DNA of 6,587 bases, from positions 1 through 6,587 of the forward strand of contig CAJQKX010000102.1 in the NCBI GenBank assembly GCA_905479025.1. The letters run 5' to 3'. This stretch comes from an uncultured Paraglaciecola sp. GTDB taxonomy: Bacteria; Pseudomonadota; Gammaproteobacteria; Enterobacterales; Alteromonadaceae. Below are positions 1 to 4,798 of this stretch, in pieces. A program made the position numbers and the translations under genes. Position 1 is the stretch's first letter. Each line of letters starts with the position of its first letter. The notes beneath the pieces were generated by a model that was given only the letters and a program-made list of their open reading frames with translations, made no database searches and was not told the origin of the DNA.

Positions 1-198
1 GTGTTTGTACTCACTTACTCTATCGGCAATGTAGTGGCTGGTTTATTAGCTGGGAACTTTGATCCAAATAAGGTCGAAGATATGCCCAGTCTTTATCTAC
101 AAATTAGCTTATTCACTATTTCAATTGGTATGGTCATTTTCTTATTCACATTTAAGACTAAGAAGTGGGAAAAACTGGCGGAACAACCCGTAAAGTAA
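1..198 (+). CDS. POT-family (proton-dependent oligopeptide) transporter, C-terminal end (partial)
   Basis: This is the last 65 codons of a gene that begins before the window. The GTG at base 1 is read as an internal valine, because 65 residues would be far too short for the family. A glycine/alanine-rich helix (about residues 5-20, with the pattern GNxxAGLLAG) is followed by a short polar loop with Asp, Asn and Pro. Then comes a last hydrophobic helix (about 31-51) and a basic tail, KTKKWEKLAEQPVK. This matches the end of the 14-helix POT/PTR peptide importers of the inner membrane (DtpA/DtpT type), which bring in di- and tripeptides with protons. The substrate-binding helices and the ExxER motif lie outside the window, so the subfamily cannot be set. 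Another major-facilitator transporter with a similar end is possible but less likely. The TAA stop (196-198) touches the first unit of a tandem repeat. Confidence 0.72.
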   Translation: MFVLTYSIGNVVAGLLAGNFDPNKVEDMPSLYLQISLFTISIGMVIFLFTFKTKKWEKLAEQPVK

Positions 199-281
199 TT
201 GACTGTGATTAATTGACAGTTACTAATTAACACTTATTAATTGACGGTTACTAATTGACACAGATTAATTAACACAGGACA
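198..281. repeat. Six tandem copies of a degenerate 14-bp unit
   Basis: Units in order are attgactgtgatta (198-211), attgacagttacta (212-225), attaacacttatta (226-239), attgacggttacta (240-253), attgacacagatta (254-267) and attaacacaggaca (268-281). All start with ATT(G/A)AC, and the first five end in (A/C)TA or TTA. Units 2 and 4 differ at one position, and units 2-3 and 4-5 match at 24 of 28 positions, which suggests growth by duplication of a 28-bp pair. The array starts on the last base of the transporter stop codon. Since 14 is not a multiple of 3, the repeated TAATTGA closes all reading frames. Four units carry a TTGAC core and two an exact TTGACA (213-218, 255-260), like a sigma-70 -35 box. 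Only weak -10 matches lie 16-18 bp downstream, so promoter activity is conjecture. There is no CRISPR-like spacer structure. Confidence 0.85.
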
Positions 282-292
282 TTCAAATCAAT

Positions 293-325
293 GCCCATTT
301 AAGTTTTTGCTTATCTGGGCTGTTT
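293..325 (+). terminator. Imperfect hairpin, possible weak terminator of the transporter gene
   Basis: The arm gcccatttaag (293-303) pairs with cttatctgggc (310-320) at 9 of 11 positions, with a two-base internal mismatch and a 6-base loop (tttttg). A short T-containing tail, TGTTT, follows (321-325). Position and form would suit a weak rho-independent terminator after the upstream transporter gene, or an attenuator-like structure in the leader of the 353-661 gene. The U-tract is poor, so the call is tentative. Confidence 0.35.
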
Positions 326-352
326 AATCGTTACAAGCAGGTCATATCGCAT

Positions 353-661
353 ATGAAGTTGTATTTTTCCACCAAACACATTCCACAATTACAGTCTTTG
401 TCTTTAACCCAAAGATTAGCAGCGGTGCAATTGGCTCAAACTAAATTAATTGGTCCTGAAAAATTATGTCTTAATGTGCTAAAAATGTTGGTTGTTATTC
501 CAGTATTTACCCTTATCATTCAAACAGCGACCAACTGGATGGCCATTGCCTGGGCATTACTGATCACATTACTTTACCCTATCTTAGTCAAACCAGTGCA
601 GTACGGTTTGTGTGCTAAATATATCCCCCAATCTAATATTCATAAGGAAGGAAACAAATGA
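353..661 (+). CDS. Small two-helix membrane protein of unknown function (DUF6170-like)
   Basis: The product is 102 residues. A polar N-terminal half (1-41, starting [13 protein letters not shown] and containing a probable amphipathic helix rich in Gln, Leu and Ala) is followed by two hydrophobic segments, about residues 45-59 and 62-79. They are joined by a very short turn (TNW), giving a helical hairpin. A short tail ends in Lys. There is no signal-peptide cleavage site or lipobox, so it should sit in the inner membrane. It resembles the small proteins grouped as DUF6170 in Alteromonadales; this is from memory, and no function is known to me. The start has only a weak upstream AGCAGG (336-341). 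Its stop overlaps the galE start in ATGA (658-661), and the strong Shine-Dalgarno for galE lies inside its last codons, so the two are likely cotranscribed and coupled. A role in envelope polysaccharide is only a guess from this neighbour. Confidence 0.7.
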   Translation: MKLYFSTKHIPQLQSLSLTQRLAAVQLAQTKLIGPEKLCLNVLKMLVVIPVFTLIIQTATNWMAIAWALLITLLYPILVKPVQYGLCAKYIPQSNIHKEGNK

Positions 662-1680
662 TGCAGACAATTTTAGTAACAGGCGGGGCAGGATATATTG
701 GTAGCCATACTGTTTTGCAGCTCTTGGAGGCGGGTAATCAAGTCATAGTGCTCGATAACCTGTGTAACGCATCGCAGGAGTCACTGAGACGCGTTGAAGA
801 GTTAACCGGTAAAAATACCATATTTGTGCAAGGTGATATCCGCGATCACACTATTCTAGAATTACTTTTTTCCAAACATAAAATTAATGCGGTTATCCAT
901 TTTGCTGGGTTAAAAGCAGTGGGAGAATCGGTAGAAAAACCACTCAATTATTATAACAACAATGTGTATGGCACCTTAAAGCTATGCGAAGCCATGAACA
1001 AATATGGTGTTAAAAACCTGGTATTTAGCTCTTCCGCTACTGTATATGGTGATCCTGTGGCACTGCCCCTTCGTGAGGATATGCCAACAGGACAACCCAC
1101 CAATCCCTATGGCATGTCCAAACTCATGGTTGAGTTAGTTTTACGGGACTTATACAAATCAGACAACGACTGGAACATCGCACTACTGAGATATTTCAAT
1201 CCGGCTGGGGCGCATCCATCAGGGCGTATAGGCGAAGATCCCAATGGGATCCCCAATAACCTGATGCCTTTTATTACTCAGGTCGCCACAGGCAAGCGTG
1301 ACCAATTATCTATCTTTGGAAACGACTATGATACGCCTGATGGTACGGGTGTCAGAGATTATATTCACGTAGAAGACTTAGCCGCAGGGCACTTAAAAGC
1401 GTTAGAAAAACTCTATACAGGCCCAGGTATTGTGACCTACAACTTGGGCACAGGCCAAGGATATAGCGTGCTAGAGATGCTCAAAGAGTTTGAAAAGCAA
1501 AGCGGAAAAGCGATCCCATATCAATTTGTACCACGCAGAGGGGGTGATGTTGCCTCGTGTTATGCTGATCCTAAAACCGCCAGCGAAGCGTTGGGCTGGG
1601 CGGCTACCAGAGGGCTTGCAGAAATGTGCAAAGACTCATGGAACTGGCAAGCCAATAATCCTCAGGGTTATAATAGTTAA
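658..1680 (+). CDS. galE: UDP-glucose 4-epimerase
   Basis: GalE interconverts UDP-glucose and UDP-galactose in the cytoplasm using tightly bound NAD. It feeds the Leloir pathway and supplies UDP-galactose for lipopolysaccharide and exopolysaccharide. The product is 340 residues (E. coli 338). Visible are the Rossmann motif GGAGYIGS (9-16), the NAD-ribose acid D33, the catalytic S126 in SSSATVYGD, the Y151xxxK155 pair of extended short-chain dehydrogenases, and N181 in RYFNPAGAH. All sit two residues beyond their E. coli counterparts. Residue 301 (codon 1558-1560) is cysteine where E. coli has Y299; human GALE has C307 there and also accepts UDP-GlcNAc. AAGGAAGGA (644-652) precedes two adjacent ATGs, 658 and 661. 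The first is 5 nt from it and overlaps the upstream stop; the second would cost one residue. No galT, galK or galM is adjacent, which favours a role in surface sugar supply. A strong terminator follows. Confidence 0.97.
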   Translation: MMQTILVTGGAGYIGSHTVLQLLEAGNQVIVLDNLCNASQESLRRVEELTGKNTIFVQGDIRDHTILELLFSKHKINAVIHFAGLKAVGESVEKPLNYYNNNVYGTLKLCEAMNKYGVKNLVFSSSATVYGDPVALPLREDMPTGQPTNPYGMSKLMVELVLRDLYKSDNDWNIALLRYFNPAGAHPSGRIGEDPNGIPNNLMPFITQVATGKRDQLSIFGNDYDTPDGTGVRDYIHVEDLAAGHLKALEKLYTGPGIVTYNLGTGQGYSVLEMLKEFEKQSGKAIPYQFVPRRGGDVASCYADPKTASEALGWAATRGLAEMCKDSWNWQANNPQGYNS

Positions 1681-1693
1681 CCTTTTCATATAC

Positions 1694-1729
1694 AAACATG
1701 CCCTGAGAGGTTTCAGGGCATGTTTTATT
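1694..1729. terminator. Rho-independent terminator between convergent galE and mlaA
   Basis: A perfect 13-bp stem (1694-1706 with 1713-1725; arm aaacatgccctga) closes a 6-base loop (gaggtt). The GC-rich core is GCCCTGA/TCAGGGC. On the plus strand the right arm runs into TTTTATT, a good U-tract, 13 bp after the galE stop. On the minus strand the RNA after the stem reads UUUGUAUAU, so the same hairpin probably also ends the ccm-mlaA transcript about 30 bp after the mlaA stop. It is the only sizeable structure in the 73-bp gap between the convergent genes. Confidence 0.88.
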
Positions 1730-1753
1730 CTGAGTTCACATTAAAAGCAAACG

Positions 1754-2518
1754 CTATAAGTCATTCAAAAACGCATCGATATCATCTTCTAACGCGGCTT
1801 CTTCTGCAGATTTTTCTACTATTCCATCTTTCACTTTAAATTCTAAATTTTGAAAATAAACACTTTTCACAAACGCATAAGGGTCAGTAGAAGAAGTAAG
1901 CTGTTGTTCTTGTTGGATCACCGACGCCCTGCCTTCCAATACTTTAATACCCACGCGCAAAAAGCCTAAGTAAAAGTTAAGCCCATCAATCGGAGAATAG
2001 GAAGAATCAACAAAATCACCTACCGAACTGCGCACATCACTGGGTCCTCGTGCGGGTATCATCAAATAGGGCCCTGTACCCATCCCCCATTTACCCAGTA
2101 CTTCTCCAAATTCCTCTTCTTGAGTTGCTAGTCCTATTTCACTGGCAACATCAATTACCCCTAACAACCCCACGGTGGAGTTCAGTAGAAAACGTCCGAG
2201 GCTGATAAAAGTACCATCCAGCTTCCCTTGCAACAGATTGTTAAGGCCGTTGGATGGCTCCTCAAGATTCTCTGCTAAGTTCAGTAAACCCATGCGCGCT
2301 ATTTGAGGCATATGCTCTGAGTAGGCTACAGCTGTGGGTCGTAAAATATATGTATCTAAGACTTCATAATTAAAATCCCACATAATGCGATTAAAAGACT
2401 CTAAGGGATCTTTAGGATCTTCATATTGTTGCGTTTGTTCATTAGCAGACTGCTGGGATGCACACCCACCAAGCAGCAACAATCCTGTCGCCAACACTAG
2501 AACACCTACTTTATTCAT
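1754..2518 (-). CDS. mlaA: MlaA (VacJ) family outer-membrane lipoprotein, phospholipid retrieval
   Basis: MlaA sits with porins in the outer membrane and removes misplaced phospholipids from the outer leaflet. It passes them to MlaC and the MlaFEDB transporter, keeping lipid asymmetry. The product is 254 residues (E. coli about 251). A signal peptide ends in the lipobox L16-G-G-C19; Ala at +2 is compatible with Lol sorting to the outer membrane. Family motifs are DPLESFNR (37-44), NNLLQGK (93-99), EEFGEVLGKWG (135-145) and GPYLMIPARGPSDVR (149-163). The tail is very acidic (last 20 residues, ending AFLNDL). The ATG overlaps the ccmI stop by one base (TAATG, 2520-2516), with AGGGA at 2529-2525 as ribosome site, so it is the last gene of the ccm operon. 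The other Mla genes are not in the window. The family is certain; coupling to ccmI is seen in the sequence, but its meaning is inferred. Confidence 0.95.
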   Translation of the reverse strand: MNKVGVLVLATGLLLLGGCASQQSANEQTQQYEDPKDPLESFNRIMWDFNYEVLDTYILRPTAVAYSEHMPQIARMGLLNLAENLEEPSNGLNNLLQGKLDGTFISLGRFLLNSTVGLLGVIDVASEIGLATQEEEFGEVLGKWGMGTGPYLMIPARGPSDVRSSVGDFVDSSYSPIDGLNFYLGFLRVGIKVLEGRASVIQQEQQLTSSTDPYAFVKSVYFQNLEFKVKDGIVEKSAEEAALEDDIDAFLNDL

Positions 2519-3780
2519 TATAATTCCCTATTTATCGTGATTGTTTCTTTTGTCATCTCGTTCGCTCTCAAAGTCGCGATCAATTCACCTTGAAAGTCAC
2601 CCGCTGACTCAGTCCCGTTTTCATCTATAGACACCCTGGCCACCAACTTAGTTTGTTGGAGTTGCGACAATGTATAATTCGGTGTCATGGCGTTGTTATC
2701 AGACAACTCCACCATCAAAGGGAATGCCCCAAGAGGCATTTTCACCACAGCAGCTGGCATTTTCATTTTTCCAGTGCTTTCTTGTGCGAATACGAATAGA
2801 TACCCATTTGCAGGCAATTTAGCCTTTAATTCATCACTGATAGTGATCGTTAACAACACTCGCGTTAATTCCAACTCGTCGACTGATACCTGAGGTGGGT
2901 CCTGAGCTAATGGCTGATTATCTTGGGTTATCTCGGTCTGCAATTGCAAGATACGTTGATTAACCGCCACGTAATTGGGGTCGGTTTGAGGTATGAAAGC
3001 CACTAATCGTTGCCAATTTTGTAATGCTAACGCTTTGTCACCTAATTCAGAGGCAGCAATAGCTAAAACGCCCATGGCATTGGTATTATCGGGTTCTAAA
3101 TTCAATATCTGTAACAGCACTTGCTTAGCCTGTAATACTTGCTGTTCTTGGCCCGTCATTAACAACGCTTGAGCATAGCTGGACAAGGTTCCAATATTAT
3201 TAGGGTCATATTTCAAAGACTTTTCGAAGGCTTGAATAGCACTGTCTACCCGATTTATGGCGCCAGATACTCGGCCTAACAACATCCACCCGGTAGCATC
3301 TTCTGGGGTGTCGACTAATTTTGTTCTTAGTCCTAAAGCAAAGGTTTGTAAATCGTTTAAATTAAGGTTTTCATCGCCTCTGATCATCCGCTGGCCAAGT
3401 TCACTGGTTTGTTGCTGCGCCATGAGCCATCGATCAATGTGTTGGATTTGATTTGAATACAGGTACACTCCTATACCTACTGAAACACTAAATAATGCAC
3501 CAATTGCAAGAGCAATTCCCACGCTTTCCTCGTTGCTTTGACTGGTTTTTGTTTCATCCAACAAAGCAAGCTTGAGCTCGTTTTCTGACTGCAATCTATC
3601 TTTATCACTAAGCAAACCTTGCTGTTGCTCGATATGTAACTCTTTTAAACGTTGTTTGATCAGGCTCTTATTGGTTAATCGACTAACAGAGTCATCGCGG
3701 CGCTTTGCAAACCAAGGAAATAATATAAACATCACGGAAATAACAATAAATAACCCTGCACCTAGATAAAATAAGCTCAC
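2518..3780 (-). CDS. ccmI: Cytochrome c maturation protein CcmI (TPR apocytochrome chaperone)
   Basis: CcmI is the inner-membrane, periplasm-facing component of System I that binds the C-terminal helix of apocytochrome c and brings it to the CcmF/CcmH heme lyase. The product is 420 residues. It has a first membrane helix (about 3-24), a charged cytoplasmic loop rich in Leu, Lys and Glu with coiled-coil character (about 35-80), and a second helix (about 87-108). Three TPR-like repeats follow (about 158-196, 197-233 and 234-270; FEKSLKYDPNN and ILNLEPDN are typical TPR ends). The C-terminal beta-rich domain (about 300-412) resembles the domain at the end of E. coli CcmH. The start is GTG (3780-3778), overlapping the ccmH stop as GTGA. 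GGAG at 3793-3790 gives a usable ribosome site. E. coli has CcmH and CcmI fused, whereas here they are separate, as in Pseudomonas and Rhodobacter. Confidence 0.93.
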   Translation of the reverse strand: MSLFYLGAGLFIVISVMFILFPWFAKRRDDSVSRLTNKSLIKQRLKELHIEQQQGLLSDKDRLQSENELKLALLDETKTSQSNEESVGIALAIGALFSVSVGIGVYLYSNQIQHIDRWLMAQQQTSELGQRMIRGDENLNLNDLQTFALGLRTKLVDTPEDATGWMLLGRVSGAINRVDSAIQAFEKSLKYDPNNIGTLSSYAQALLMTGQEQQVLQAKQVLLQILNLEPDNTNAMGVLAIAASELGDKALALQNWQRLVAFIPQTDPNYVAVNQRILQLQTEITQDNQPLAQDPPQVSVDELELTRVLLTITISDELKAKLPANGYLFVFAQESTGKMKMPAAVVKMPLGAFPLMVELSDNNAMTPNYTLSQLQQTKLVARVSIDENGTESAGDFQGELIATLRANEMTKETITINREL

Positions 3781-4229
3781 TCGTCACGCTCCAAAATTGC
3801 TTGTGCTTTGGCCAGTTGTTCGTTGTCTATCTCAGCCGGTTGGCGTTTGCGAGTCATCACTATCCCAGCCAAAGCCACAAACACAAATAATATGGGTAAT
3901 AGCCATAACCAAATAGTCATAGGGTTCACTGGGGGTTGGTAATACACAAAATCACCATAGCGTTGTTTCATAAAATCTATGACTTGCTGTCTATCGTGAC
4001 CTTTTTGCAGCAATTCGAAGACCTTGCGTTTTAAATCCACCGCTATCATGGCATCAGAATCAGCAATGTTTTGGTTCTGACATTTAGGACAACGTAACTC
4101 TTTGGTTAAATCTAAAAACAAAGCGCTTTTTTCAGGTGAATCAAAGTGAAACTTGTTTTCAGTGGCTAAAGCTAGGCTGCAAAAACTCCCCAGCACTACA
4201 AAAATGAATAGGTAGACTACGCGATTCAT
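3777..4229 (-). CDS. ccmH: Cytochrome c maturation protein CcmH (RCxxC thiol-redox subunit, short form)
   Basis: CcmH is a membrane-anchored periplasmic protein that works with CcmG to reduce apocytochrome c cysteines and is part of the heme lyase with CcmF and CcmI. From the ATG at 4229 the product is 150 residues. A signal sequence (1-22, ending SLALA) precedes the active-site motif LRCPKCQNQNIADSDA with C47 and C50. The three-helix domain ends near RYGDFVYY, and one membrane anchor follows (about 104-125) with a short charged tail. The frame stays open upstream to a TTG at 4274, but that start would put 15 mostly polar residues before the signal peptide. The ATG at 4229 gives the usual ATGA overlap with the ccmG stop (4229-4226) and the usual family N-terminus. 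No clear Shine-Dalgarno precedes it, so translation probably depends on coupling to ccmG. It is the short form, without fused TPRs. Confidence 0.94.
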   Translation of the reverse strand: MNRVVYLFIFVVLGSFCSLALATENKFHFDSPEKSALFLDLTKELRCPKCQNQNIADSDAMIAVDLKRKVFELLQKGHDRQQVIDFMKQRYGDFVYYQPPVNPMTIWLWLLPILFVFVALAGIVMTRKRQPAEIDNEQLAKAQAILERDE

Positions 4230-4798
4230 TGCGCCGCCAAGAGGTTGTATATGGGTGCAAACTTTTTCTTCCAAACACGTGGATTGATATCGCCAATATG
4301 ATGCAAACGTATCTTGCCTTGTTGATCAATCAAATAGGTTTCAGGGGCACCTGTTACCCCAAGATCTAACGATAAATCTCGCTTCACATCAAATATATTG
4401 TAGGCATAAGGATTACCTAATTGGCTGAGTTTGTCGGTGACTTCCTGTTGGACTCGTTGAACTGTTTTAATCCCAAAGTCGGGATCAATATCCTGGTCAT
4501 AGTACAAACCCACAATATGTTTGCCTTCATCTCGTAACTGTTTGAGATAGGGCAACTCAACGGCGCATGTGATGCACCATACTCCCCACACATTGAGTAA
4601 CGTCACTTCGCCAATAAACACGTCTTGGGTATAAGTTTGCTGGGTATCCATCAAGTCGGGCAATACAAATTTAGGCATTGGCTGTTCGATTAAACTAGAT
4701 TGATGTTCTCTTGGATCAGAAAATAACCCCTGATACAAAAATACAATTAACCCTAAAAACAGTCCTAGTGGGATCAAATACAGTGCCACTTTTTTCAC
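4226..4798 (-). CDS. ccmG: Thiol:disulfide interchange protein CcmG (DsbE)
   Basis: CcmG is a membrane-tethered periplasmic thioredoxin-like protein that takes electrons from DsbD/CcdA and reduces the apocytochrome c CXXCH cysteines, directly or through CcmH. The product is 190 residues. One uncleaved N-terminal helix (about 4-22) is followed by the thioredoxin fold, with active site NVWGVWCITC (C75, C78), a nearby acid E81, and the cis-proline motif TGAPETYLID (cis-Pro P152). The family signature GDINPRVW lies near the C-terminus. The dipeptide between the cysteines is Ile-Thr, where E. coli has Pro-Thr. The stretch from about 101 to 128 is roughly ten residues longer than in E. coli, adding an acidic segment and a helix before LGNPYA. 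The start is GTG (4798-4796), overlapping the ccmF stop as GTGA, with GGAG at 4810-4807. Fold, cis-Pro motif and operon position make the assignment firm. Confidence 0.95.
   Translation of the reverse strand: MKKVALYLIPLGLFLGLIVFLYQGLFSDPREHQSSLIEQPMPKFVLPDLMDTQQTYTQDVFIGEVTLLNVWGVWCITCAVELPYLKQLRDEGKHIVGLYYDQDIDPDFGIKTVQRVQQEVTDKLSQLGNPYAYNIFDVKRDLSLDLGVTGAPETYLIDQQGKIRLHHIGDINPRVWKKKFAPIYNLLAAQ

Noticed and set aside
198..281. CRISPR array reading of the 14-bp repeats
   Set aside because: The units are head-to-tail with no spacers, and are shorter and more degenerate than CRISPR repeats. No cas gene is nearby.
1490..1744. Plus-strand open frame overlapping the end of galE and the terminator
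   Set aside because: It is a shifted frame inside galE, has no recognisable protein features and runs through the terminator hairpin.
2687..3769. Several short plus-strand open frames antisense to ccmI
   Set aside because: They lie opposite a clear TPR protein gene, have no plausible ribosome sites or domains, and look like shadows of ccmI.
4230..4274. Longer ccmH start at a TTG (4274)
   Set aside because: It would add 15 residues before a good signal peptide, overlap ccmG by 49 nt and use a rare start. The ATG at 4229 fits the ATGA junction and family length.
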